64,000 nucleotides of DNA, taken from assembly GCF_029203305.1 (NCBI RefSeq), contig NC_089467.1, positions 744,001 through 808,000 of the forward strand, in the 5' to 3' direction. The DNA comes from Yamadazyma tenuis. Its lineage: Eukaryota > Ascomycota > Pichiomycetes > Serinales > Debaryomycetaceae. Shown in pieces: positions 18,356 to 26,734 of this stretch (the first letter of the stretch is position 1; every line of letters starts with the position of its first letter). Below the pieces are notes generated by a model. That model did not search any database and was not told the origin of the DNA. It saw only the letters and a program-made list of their open reading frames with translations. The translations under genes were made by a program, and so were the position numbers.

Positions 18356-19083
18356 AGATATTGTTTCCAGAAGAGTCAGCAATATGCCCGCCAGTTTGGC
18401 AGCCACGATGTTGGCGGAAAACCACTCTTCCGTAAAAATGGCAGAAAATAAAGAGAAATTTTGAGTAAATTACAATGGCTGGATGCTTTAGTCTCAACAA
18501 CGCTGTTTCCAGTGATTTGTATATTTTAGAGGCCTGAAAGCTTCCTTTAATATACAACTGCACTGGTCAATGGTTATATGTTATTAGCCCAAATGAGTTA
18601 ATGGTTTTGTAACCTAATGTATCCATGGGAAATAACACACAACATCCTCATAACTAGGTATGCAGTCAATAACGTCCCAGTACTATAATAGCCACAATGT
18701 TGGAATTATACCAATGACATCTGATGAGAGGCATCTTGAGTACAAACTACAACCCACTAAAAGCCTTCTTGAGCCCTATCTTTGAGAAGGGAAATCAAGG
18801 GTTTATTATCTAAATACTCCTGATAAATGTACTGAGTTATGAGCCCGACAAAACCGGGTTTATTGAGATAAGTAAATATTTTGTTCGTCCTGATTACAAA
18901 ATACACCCGCTGTTCGATAGCCAACCAAAGGTCCACATCTCGCGGAAGCATGTTAATGTCACCCGCGAAGGCGATCCCGCTCTGTATTTAATGAAACGTA
19001 AAGTGTTCAAGATACAGTACTAGGGGCGTTATTTCCAAGAATGTGTCCCAATTAAGCGTATTTTTGACCCACAATGCAGGCAG

Positions 19084-19100
19084 TTAGATAATCTTGTAGT
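19084..19100 (+). promoter_or_regulatory. Conserved block in adhesin 1 promoter
   Basis: TTAGATAATCTTGTAGT is identical to 44302-44318, upstream of adhesin 2. It is the longest identical run I saw within a wider alignable stretch of about 450 bp. Confidence 0.6.
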
Positions 19101-19226
19101 TCAAATAATGCCTGGTTCGTAATGGAGTTGAGGGTTTGTTTTACCCCTGGCTGCCTCTCACATCTATTAAAGTGGCTAAATGCTGGTGATTGAGGATATT
19201 TTCACATTACCTTTCAAACCCTTCAT

Positions 19227-20678
19227 ATGGTTCAACATTTTTCTCCAGTATCTTGTAACCCAGAAGCGCTTTCTCGAGGCCTTCAAGTGGATGTAATTCC
19301 TGTGATTTTGGGGCAGAACATTTCCTATCTTCAACACGTAGACGAGACCACTTCAGTGAGTACGATCTACGGAGTTACTTATACGTTCTTCAGTTTCACA
19401 ATTAAAAATACGGATACCGACTATCATTATCTATATGGAAAAAGCCTAATAGTGAATCCTCTTGGGTTAAGATATACAGGCTATTTCTACGCTCAGCAAG
19501 ATGGGTACCATAAATTTAAGTTTCTAGGTATCGATGATTTTGTTGCTGTTTTCATTGGTAAAGATATTGCTTCAGATTGTGCTAGTGATGGGTACAAGAT
19601 GTCCTTTGATAATGAACATTATTCTGCCGACACCAATGATTTGGATTATTTTTGGGTACTCTTAGAGGCAGGAAAGTACTATCCTTTCAAAATGGATTAT
19701 TATAACAGTATCGGCTCCCTGATACTTAGACTTGTTGTGATGTATCCTGATGGGAGCTATCCTCCAATAGGAGATATACCATTTTACTATAATGTGCCTT
19801 CCAATGGGCTTTCAAGCAGTTTGGAATCATCAAGCAGTTTGGAATCATCAAGCAGCACCGAAACCTCCGAATCTTCAATTAACTCAATCATCGCTGAAGC
19901 TTCAAGCAGTTCGGAAGTCTCAAGTTCGTCTGAGGGTTCGAGTTCCCAGGTCTCCGATAGTTTCACCAATTTGGAACTGTCATCTAGTTCCCAACCCACA
20001 AGCAGCTCACAAGCAATAAGCAGCTCGGAGATTTCAAAAACATCAAAAACTACATCCAAATCTCTCAGGAGTCAGCAGGCTTCTTACACAAATTCGTCCA
20101 GTATTATCAGCTCATCTTTTGGATCTGAGTTGTCTGGTTGGGTTACTCAATTTTCTGGTTCAACTTCGATAACCACTCTAGTTTCTTTTGAGTCCTCAGT
20201 AGCTACAATCCCCAGATCAGCTGCGGCTGAAACGGGGAACACATTAGATTCTATAATATCCACCGATATAGGAAATAACGGTACTGACAGTGGAGTCTCC
20301 AGTGAAGCGTCCGGTACAACCGATGCATCTTGCGGCACAATCACTGTTTTCTGGACTTCCACTATCACGTCTACAACCACCACGACATGCTCAAACGGCG
20401 ACGAAACTGTGGTAATTTACAAACCGACTTTGGGAGTAAGTGCAATGGCGGTCTCCCAAGAATCTACTTATGTCGCCGAAGCAGTCAAAACATCTGTGCT
20501 ACCTACCATTACCGAATTCTCAGGTTATATCAGTGCTACCGGTACAAGCACAATTGGTTCTGGTACTACTGGAATTGAGACCTCAATTGTGCCTTCGCTT
20601 TACAAGGGTGAAGGTTCTCACGCTTCCAATACTTTAGCTTTGGTATTAGTTTGCATGTTTGTTTGGGTTTTGGCTTGA
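19227..20678 (+). CDS. GLEYA/PA14-type cell-wall adhesin, GPI-anchored (paralogue 1)
   Basis: 483 residues. The N-terminal domain (about 20-190) has the GLEYA/PA14 lectin layout seen in yeast flocculins: GYFYAQQDGYHKFKFLGIDD, with the acidic pair of the PA14 calcium site, then FIGKDIASDC and YYPFKMDYYN. A Ser/Thr-rich stalk (about 195-330) follows, with short SSSLE and SSSE repeats. Next comes a Cys-containing module (CGTITVFWTSTITSTTTTTC, about 368-387). The tail ends in a small-residue stretch and a hydrophobic run (ALVLVCMFVWVLA) typical of GPI addition. Unexpectedly there is no N-terminal signal peptide: the frame has a TGA 12 codons before the ATG and nothing hydrophobic between. It is paralogous to the gene at 44478. 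Substrate specificity is unknown. Confidence 0.8.
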   Translation: MVQHFSPVSCNPEALSRGLQVDVIPVILGQNISYLQHVDETTSVSTIYGVTYTFFSFTIKNTDTDYHYLYGKSLIVNPLGLRYTGYFYAQQDGYHKFKFLGIDDFVAVFIGKDIASDCASDGYKMSFDNEHYSADTNDLDYFWVLLEAGKYYPFKMDYYNSIGSLILRLVVMYPDGSYPPIGDIPFYYNVPSNGLSSSLESSSSLESSSSTETSESSINSIIAEASSSSEVSSSSEGSSSQVSDSFTNLELSSSSQPTSSSQAISSSEISKTSKTTSKSLRSQQASYTNSSSIISSSFGSELSGWVTQFSGSTSITTLVSFESSVATIPRSAAAETGNTLDSIISTDIGNNGTDSGVSSEASGTTDASCGTITVFWTSTITSTTTTTCSNGDETVVIYKPTLGVSAMAVSQESTYVAEAVKTSVLPTITEFSGYISATGTSTIGSGTTGIETSIVPSLYKGEGSHASNTLALVLVCMFVWVLA

Positions 20679-21239
20679 TTTTCTGATTAATCGCTTCTTG
20701 TATTTGTATACCTTTTCTCAAAAATAAAACAGTTGTTTCAGGTTTCGAGGTTGAGCATTGAAGTAATTGGCAAAAATATGGCTGCAAAAACTCAAGCACC
20801 CGGGTCTGCTTTGACAGAATTCATTGATTTAGGAAAACCTGTAAATCATTTCTTCAATTGGGTATCTGCATCAAGGATGATATTACTATCATTGGGAACC
20901 AGAAGTATCGGCAGAAATCTACACTGATTTTGTTTACCAAGCTCGTGTTAACTTATACTGTTTAGAAGAAATATGCTTTCGCTGGTCCATTCTTACATGA
21001 TCATAATCCACAAGCTATTAGTAGTTTATGTGCAACGAGAAACTAAGGCCGTTAGTAAAACTCTCCGCTTTGATAAATGGTTACGCTAGGACCTGTTCCA
21101 CTATTATAGTGAATTTGTGTTTGCTCACCAAATGTATTCAAATACCTTGACTATAGACAAGCAACTATTCCAAAACATTCTGTGTTTTTTACAATATATA
21201 TATCTGACTTGTATTCTATGATTCATCATTTTAATTAGT

Positions 21240-21796
21240 TCAGGTCTGAGTCACCAACGGTGCTGGCAAGTTTGTGGGTTTGTACGTGCTTTGAGTAGAA
21301 ACGCTTAAATTAAATGTACCGGTGAATTTGTTAAGCTGACACCTCCCGCTTTCAAGGAAAGAAGCAATACATCCGTAGTGAGAAGAGTTGTGGAACTCCC
21401 TTAGCTAAAGAATTTCTTGTCTTTGAATTTTGAGTAAACCACCAACAAACTTCAAGCACCGAATGTTCTTACCAACACGAAGAGGTAACCTGGTTCTTCT
21501 TCAGAAATCGAGATTCTCGATCACACAGTTCAAACAGAAAGTATATACACAAGTGCTTCTGGAGATTTCACTCATGCCTATAAGGGTTTTGGTACAAATA
21601 GAGCATTCACTATTATCAAGGTCTATTTTGTCGTATAATTTGTACTTTGCTTCCATCATCTCAATGTGATCCTTAAATATGCCCTGTCAACTGTGTCTTC
21701 GGGAAGCAAATTCTGCTCTATCATATTGGCAGCGAGGCTTTTAATCAAATCCTGGTGACACAAATTTAGTTTCAAAACAAGGGTCCAAATATGTTC
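21240..21796 (-). pseudogene. Decayed RING-finger-like gene
   Basis: On the minus strand one frame runs from 21659 to 21240 (about 139 codons), broken by in-frame stops at 21503-21501 (TGA) and near 21413 (TAG). Its first part encodes SECSICTKTL and then STCVYTFCLNCVIENL, the first half of a C3HC4 RING. The expected histidine is a tyrosine (codon TAT, one transition from CAT). Upstream, another frame (21796 to 21656) reads on as a plausible helix (HQDLIKSLAANMIEQNLL) and joins only through a frameshift. It ends abruptly at the repeat array. The features together indicate a former gene, perhaps a ubiquitin ligase. The second cysteine half of the RING is not clear. Confidence 0.55.
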
Positions 21797-21798
21797 TC

Positions 21799-21905
21799 AT
21801 CACTGAAATGGTGATTCAATTACTTAAAATGTTGATATAATTACTTAAAATGGTTATTCAATTACTTAAAATGTTGATTTAATTACTTAGAATGTTGATG
21901 TCTAG
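21799..21905. repeat. 21-bp tandem repeat array, copy 2
   Basis: Five units of about 21 bp with the core ACTTAAAATGTTGATT and an AATT join. The units differ mostly at one to four positions. It lies about 3.5 kb from the related array at 18231-18355 and just beyond the 3' end of MTR2. Confidence 0.85.
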
Positions 21906-21981
21906 ATATAGTATGATTGCACACATAATAGACTTTTCACGTTCTTCAACCGTTATACTCTACTCTCAAATGTCTTATATG

Positions 21982-22621
21982 CTATATCTCAACCACACTA
22001 TCTTTCGGCTTATACGTGATCCGGTAGTCAAAGTTGTTGATCAACTCGCTGTCACTGTTGGTCAACACCGTCTCATCCACCACCAAATGAAGATAGAACC
22101 CAAACCACGAGCCCCACACCGGCTTCTTCTGATCGGTTATAGACGTTTGAATTAAATCAGCCAGCTCATTAAGCCTGCTGTTTCCTGACTCATCAAACCG
22201 CACCTTTCCCGTTACGTTGATCAACACGGTCCCGGTACCAGGGATTAGATGGCAGTCGAAATTTCCAATTTGATGTGACGTTAAGGGCGACAGAAGCCAG
22301 TTTTTTTGAAACTCGAGTTTGGAGTTGTTGGACACAATGGGGTTTCCGTTCAACACAACCCCACTGGATGGCTTAAGCTGACGGGCAAATTGCGTGGCAT
22401 ATGCCTCGACGTTGGGGTATGCTTTGTTGTTGAGGTCCAACGATGACACAAGGCCTTTGAGAAACGGCTCGATGGGTTGTGCTGGGGAAGTTAGTAACTG
22501 GAATGACGCACTTGTAGTGGGTGGACGGAATGGAACTGGGGGTAAAAGTCACGCGTTAGGACTGGCAACTCTTGGATTGCGGTTGCGGGCAGTAAAAATA
22601 CATACTTGGATCCTGGTTCAT
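21982..22621 (-). CDS. MTR2: Mtr2, mRNA export factor (spliced)
   Basis: Complement of the join 21982-22481 and 22606-22621, giving 171 residues. The 16-nt first exon encodes MNQDP plus one base; exon 2 continues TQPIEPFLKGLVSSLDL. This matches C. albicans Mtr2 at the N-terminus, and the core shows PNVEAYATQ, LIPGTGT, GKVRFDESGNSRL and WGSWFG. Mtr2 has an NTF2-like fold and pairs with Mex67 to carry mRNA through nuclear pores. Without the intron the frame would begin mid-protein at a GTG, so splicing is needed. The gene is flanked downstream by a 21-bp repeat array and upstream by a 155-bp gap to the small plus-strand gene. Confidence 0.93.
22482..22605 (-). other. MTR2 intron
   Basis: 124 bp on the minus strand. 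The donor is GTATGT at 22605, the branch point is TTACTAAC about 8 nt before the acceptor, and the acceptor is CCCCAG ending at 22482. The joined codon is A|CA (Thr). Confidence 0.93.
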
Positions 22622-22720
22622 GTGTGCTCGAGTGCGGTGAAGTTTCAGCAGAGTTCGCGAAGTTGCTTTTGTGTTCGTGCAATATCATATTTCACAACCA
22701 AATAGCAATAATAACTTTAA

Positions 22721-22742
22721 TATAAAAGCCGTAAAATCCCCT
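22721..22742 (+). promoter_or_regulatory. TATA box and stress element before small gene
   Basis: TATAAAAG at 22721-22728 and CCCCT (STRE core) at 22738-22742 lie 35-56 bp before the ATG at 22777. The pair supports transcription of the small gene and suggests stress or nutrient control. Confidence 0.5.
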
Positions 22743-22776
22743 ATCATTTGGGGATATTTAATAACTACATTCAACA

Positions 22777-22959
22777 ATGCCAGACGATAAAGCTAATTTC
22801 GCCAAAAACATCGCTGTGAGCGTCGCTGGGTCCGTGGGGGCCAACAAGTTGGCAGATAAGGCCGGCTTGGGCCAAGTGGGTCATATAGTGAGTGGAGTGG
22901 CCGGGGGAATTGGTGCTAATGAGGCGGAAAACAAGGCTGAACAGGAAGTCAAGAAGTAG
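22777..22959 (+). CDS. Small glycine/alanine-rich protein
   Basis: 60 residues, not recognised as a named family. It is hydrophilic at both ends (MPDDKANFAKN and ENKAEQEVKK) with a middle rich in Gly, Ala and Val that shows GxxxG spacing (AGSVGANK, GLGQVGHIVSGVAGGIGANE). This is a glycine-zipper-like pattern found in small stress or membrane-associated proteins. Support for a real gene is a TATA box, a stress element and an A-rich ATG context just upstream, and a protein-like composition. It could be a small peripheral membrane or hydrophilin-like protein. It may escape automatic annotation because of its size. Confidence 0.55.
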   Translation: MPDDKANFAKNIAVSVAGSVGANKLADKAGLGQVGHIVSGVAGGIGANEAENKAEQEVKK

Positions 22960-23655
22960 AGAATAAACGATTGTTAGAGAAAACGTAGACAAGACCCTCT
23001 CATGTTTGGGGCACCCACCGGTAGATCTGAATCACTACCCGCTCCAGGTGATGAAAATACCCAAATAGGCACACCTTCCACCACACATTCAAGGGTTCCC
23101 GCCAGTGATGACACAACAATGATCTCTCCCTGTAAAACCTCCAGATCCAGCGGTTGCACCCAAAAAAAATGCCCGAAATAGATGCGCGGGCTGGTAAAAA
23201 AAATTAACCAGCCATGAGTTTGTATTGAATCAATATCGCACAATGCTGGTTGAGAATCAATTAGGCACAGAAACTGATTCTGTCACCATTCGCTGGAATC
23301 ACATTGCCGGATTGGGATGTAAGAGTGCTGGATCAACTCGTCCTTGCATTGTTTAGATCATTTGTCCAGGTGGCTGGAAGTTTATATATACCGTAACATC
23401 CACCGATTTTTTCTTGAAGACCTTTTTTCCTCCTGAACCGTACCTTAAGTTCTTTTTGAAAGTTAACCCATCCAGGTAGGTTTGACATTGCATTCAGTTC
23501 ATCCCACTTCCACTTCAACACCACACCTGCAACCCATCTTGTAGCACCCAGATCTTGTCCAGCACACGCTCCTCTCCATTTTTCCGTCAGCATAGCGTTT
23601 TGCAGCCATATCAGAACCACTTTAATTTTCCCATTTATTTCACCACCAGCAAATT
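22960..23655. other. 696-bp region upstream of ASH1
   Basis: No convincing gene. Minus-strand frames at 22974-23243 and 23333-23620 have no recognisable content. It presumably holds the ASH1 promoter and leader. Confidence 0.6.
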
Positions 23656-25119
23656 ATGAGTGTTGAAACTAGCATGTACAATAACCAAATAGACCCTTCA
23701 TTCCAACCAGCTCATCTCAGATCTGGTTCGTTTAATGAGTTATTGAACCTGTTTAAGCAGTCGGTATCGTCTGAGCAGACGAGGTTGAGATCCAGAAAAA
23801 GAAGCTACAACGATTTGATCAGGACCGACTCAGACGCTTCTATCGAGCCCATCGACAATGTCGCCAACAAGCGTTCAAAGACAGCACCCCCACAAAGCCC
23901 TTCACCAGTGTCAGCTAAAACAGTGGAAGTCATAGATGTTTTCGACAAGAATACCATCAAAAGACCTCGTTCTTTGAGCCCCAGCAAGAAAACTAGGTCT
24001 CCTACTCCCTCTTCTCCCACATTGCACACCAGGAAAAGCAGCAATAAGGTCACCAAGCCTCAGGTGGAGAAGACCAAAAAGTCCAATGTGACCTTACCTA
24101 GTTTTTCCACTGTATTACGAGAAAACGTCGAGAACCTAAAACCCATCACTCCCACCACTTCGTTGGATTATTTTGACACATATAAGCCCAACGATGAAAA
24201 CTGGAGATACGGCTTGTTGGACACCATGACCAAAAATAAAACATACAATATGAACCACTATACGGTGTCCAACAACCACGCACGACCCGTTTTTGATTCA
24301 AAGATTTCAAAACCCATCTTACCTCCCATCAGCTTCGAGCCCGAACGCAAGATCAACTTTCCCTACGAGTCCAACTACACGTACTTGAACCAAACTTATC
24401 TCTATGATGTGGAGAAATATCCCGAGTACTTGGAGTTGGCAGAATCGTTGGTGCAACTATCCAATTCTTCCACAATGCCATACCACAGAGTCAGTAAGCC
24501 TGCTCATTTCCCACCACTTTACCCTCACCAAGTGGTGGAGCCCACCAGTCCCAAGGACAACGAGGAAGCGGCCTTTGAGAGGCAACAGCGTGAACAAAGG
24601 GCTTACGAACAACAACATTATCATCAACAGTATCTTCCTCCATACCAATCCTCATACCCACCTTATCCAGCATTCATGGCATCGCCATCTGCCACCGTGG
24701 TAAACATTCTTCCACCATCGGCATATCCAACTTACATTCCTGAACAGCCGGTGACTCCTCCAAAGAAGCACACCAAGTTCATTCCAATCACTCCGCCATC
24801 ATCGAAGTCCACCAAATCGAAAGCAGAGCCTCTTAAGTCTCCCACCAAGAATCATCCTCCGAGAGTGTGTATTTCTTGTGGCTCAGACCAGTCTCCATGT
24901 TGGAGACCATCGTGGAGCTCGAAAGAAGGCCAGTTGTGTAATTCCTGTGGTTTGCGTTACAAAAAGACATCAGCTAGATGCTTAAACAATAGCTGCAAAA
25001 AAATCCCTGCTAAAGGTGAATGGTCTTTGATGCAAACCAAGGGTGTTACCACTTTCGACGATGGCTCTGAGGGCTACGGATGTTTGGAATGTGGAAATAA
25101 GGTTGAGGTTAAAAAATGA
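23656..25119 (+). CDS. ASH1: Ash1, GATA-like zinc-finger repressor
   Basis: 487 residues. The DNA-binding part is at the C-terminus: CISCGSDQSPCWRPSW, then LCNSCGLRYKK (four finger cysteines, about residues 404-432), followed by the Ash1-specific extension with RCLNNSCKKIPAKGEW and a last Cys pair (YGCLECGN). This extension distinguishes Ash1 from ordinary GATA factors. The rest is disordered: basic Ser/Pro-rich segments (PRSLSPSKK), a Gln/His/Tyr-rich stretch and Pro-rich segments. In S. cerevisiae Ash1 represses HO in daughter cells through localised mRNA; in C. albicans it marks hyphal tip cells. The start codon gives MSVETSMYNN, in an A-rich context. Confidence 0.92.
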   Translation: MSVETSMYNNQIDPSFQPAHLRSGSFNELLNLFKQSVSSEQTRLRSRKRSYNDLIRTDSDASIEPIDNVANKRSKTAPPQSPSPVSAKTVEVIDVFDKNTIKRPRSLSPSKKTRSPTPSSPTLHTRKSSNKVTKPQVEKTKKSNVTLPSFSTVLRENVENLKPITPTTSLDYFDTYKPNDENWRYGLLDTMTKNKTYNMNHYTVSNNHARPVFDSKISKPILPPISFEPERKINFPYESNYTYLNQTYLYDVEKYPEYLELAESLVQLSNSSTMPYHRVSKPAHFPPLYPHQVVEPTSPKDNEEAAFERQQREQRAYEQQHYHQQYLPPYQSSYPPYPAFMASPSATVVNILPPSAYPTYIPEQPVTPPKKHTKFIPITPPSSKSTKSKAEPLKSPTKNHPPRVCISCGSDQSPCWRPSWSSKEGQLCNSCGLRYKKTSARCLNNSCKKIPAKGEWSLMQTKGVTTFDDGSEGYGCLECGNKVEVKK

Positions 25120-25465
25120 TACGCTTGTCTTTTTTAAGTGCAAACGTATATTTTAGGTTAGGGTTGGTGTTAATGATTTTATGGTAATTAGTGCATTTTT
25201 TATTTTCGTGATATTCTTCATTTTTCTGGGTATAATAAACAACTTGATGACAAGACGTAGCCATAGTTAGTGAGTACGGCCTGATGCACACGGATTAACC
25301 GCTCCAAATTCTAAGTCAAGTCGCCGGTGGGCTGTTTTATTCGCATTCCGGCGATGACACTCTCTTATCTCGGGCATAGCACCGGCGAATTTTCCGCATT
25401 TGCGATCAGATCGCGAATGGCTACTATATAATCTGCAAATGTCCTACTAATTCCTCAGCAGCAAT
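25120..25465 (+). promoter_or_regulatory. Cluster promoter 1 (monooxygenase A)
   Basis: 346 bp. It holds CGGTGGG (25325-25331), CCGGCGA twice (25348-25354 and 25382-25388), TTTCCGCA (25391-25398), a 13-bp palindrome GCGATCAGATCGC (25402-25414) and a TATA box TATATAA (25425-25431). The first three motifs recur in the promoter at 33009-33262 and CGGTGGG also at 29911-30148. They are candidates for the cluster regulator, because CGG half-sites are typical Zn2Cys6 targets. Confidence 0.55.
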
Positions 25466-26713
25466 ATGACCGTCAACACCTGGAAATCATTAGACGTTGC
25501 CGTGTTGGGAGGTGGTCTTGGAGGCTTATCTGCCGCTCTTGCCATGAGAAGACAAGGCCATAATGTCACAATTTATGAAAGATACGACTATGCCGGAGAA
25601 GTGGGGGCCTCGTTACTGTGTGCTTCCAATGGGGGTAGATGGTTACACGATTGGGGTGTTGATTTCAGTAAGGCTAAACCGGTTATTTTGAAAAAACTCA
25701 TCAAGAGAAAGTGGGAAAACGGTGAAATCATTCTGGAATATCCCCTTGGAGACTATGAGCAAAAGTATGGTTTTCCATACTATAATCTTCACAGAATCGA
25801 TATCCACCAGGTATTAAAGGACTATGCTACATCTGAAGAAGGTGAGGGAAAACCTTGCGAGTTGCTCTTGAATCACAAAGCCACCAAGGTCGACTACAAC
25901 ACTGGCTTTGTCGAGTTTGAAAATGGAACAACCATTACCGTTGATTTAGTAATTGCAGCTGATGGGATTCGGAGTCTCACCAAACCACAGTTGGGCATAA
26001 CTCCTGTTTTTAAGAGCTCCGACTCAGGATGTATTCGTGTTTTGTTTGACACCAAGAAGGTCAAAGAGTTGGGATTGACTGACTACTCTAATAACGAAGC
26101 CATTGAGTACTGGGGAGAAACTAAGTTTAAGATAGTGCTTTCCCCATGCGCCAATAACGAGGTGATTTCGTGCTACTGTTTTTTTGCAGCCGGTGAGGGT
26201 GATGAGAAAAACGACTGGAACAACGACGTTTCGTTGGAGAAGCTCATATCATCCTGCGAAGGATTGGACCCGGTGTTGGTGGAGCTATTCACCAAATGTG
26301 GATACGATATCAAGCAGTGGAGATTGTATGTTCACGAGCCGATACCATATTTCTATAAAGCCAGTGAAACAGGTACCAAAGGAGTGGCTTTACTCGGAGA
26401 TGCTGCCCATGCTATGATGCCAGACCAGTCTCAGGGAGCAGTTGCTGCATTTGAAGACTCGGGTGCTTTGGGATACATATTTTCCAAGAAATTCAACTTG
26501 TCTATTGCGGAGGGATTGAAGATATATGAGTTGGAAAGAAAGGAAAGAGTAACCAAGATTCAAGCAGCCTCGTTAAGAGCCAGAGAGAACTTGAACGAGA
26601 GAATCGGATGGAGTTCCGACAACATCAAGCACGAGCAGAAGTTGACGATAGACGAAGTTTGTGGGTATGATATGAAAGCCCATATAGATGAGTTGATCGC
26701 TGCGAATATTTGA
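25466..26713 (+). CDS. FAD-dependent aromatic-type monooxygenase A
   Basis: 415 residues of the class A flavoprotein hydroxylase family (PHBH fold). The FAD Rossmann motif is GGGLGG at residues 15-20, followed by an acidic residue ending the second strand (IYERY). The conserved DG motif is ADG at 165-167, and the FAD ribityl motif is LLGDAAHAMMPDQSQGA at 309-325. This arrangement is closest to salicylate hydroxylase and related hydroxybenzoate hydroxylases, which use NAD(P)H and O2 to hydroxylate or decarboxylatively hydroxylate a ring. No signal peptide or membrane helix is seen, so it should be cytosolic. It converges with the regulator gene, with 21 bp between stops, and opens the putative cluster. 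The substrate is not deducible. Confidence 0.85.
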   Translation: MTVNTWKSLDVAVLGGGLGGLSAALAMRRQGHNVTIYERYDYAGEVGASLLCASNGGRWLHDWGVDFSKAKPVILKKLIKRKWENGEIILEYPLGDYEQKYGFPYYNLHRIDIHQVLKDYATSEEGEGKPCELLLNHKATKVDYNTGFVEFENGTTITVDLVIAADGIRSLTKPQLGITPVFKSSDSGCIRVLFDTKKVKELGLTDYSNNEAIEYWGETKFKIVLSPCANNEVISCYCFFAAGEGDEKNDWNNDVSLEKLISSCEGLDPVLVELFTKCGYDIKQWRLYVHEPIPYFYKASETGTKGVALLGDAAHAMMPDQSQGAVAAFEDSGALGYIFSKKFNLSIAEGLKIYELERKERVTKIQAASLRARENLNERIGWSSDNIKHEQKLTIDEVCGYDMKAHIDELIAANI

Positions 26714-26734
26714 TTCATATAAATATAAACTATT

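Larger units (their letters stand above)
18219..19226. other. 1-kb AT-rich region upstream of adhesin 1
   Basis: Begins with a degenerate repeat array (18231-18355). From about 18770 to the ATG it aligns with the upstream region of adhesin 2. A 64-codon minus-strand frame at 18757-18951 falls in the aligned part, but the matching stretch of the other copy has a stop and no start codon, so I do not call a gene. Confidence 0.6.
20679..21981. other. 1.3-kb AT-rich region between adhesin 1 and MTR2
   Basis: Contains the 3' flank of adhesin 1 (CTTCTTGTATTTGTATACC is shared with adhesin 2), a decayed RING-like gene on the minus strand (21240-21796) and a repeat array (21799-21905). Between 20700 and 21240 I see only short frames with no recognisable protein. 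Confidence 0.6.
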
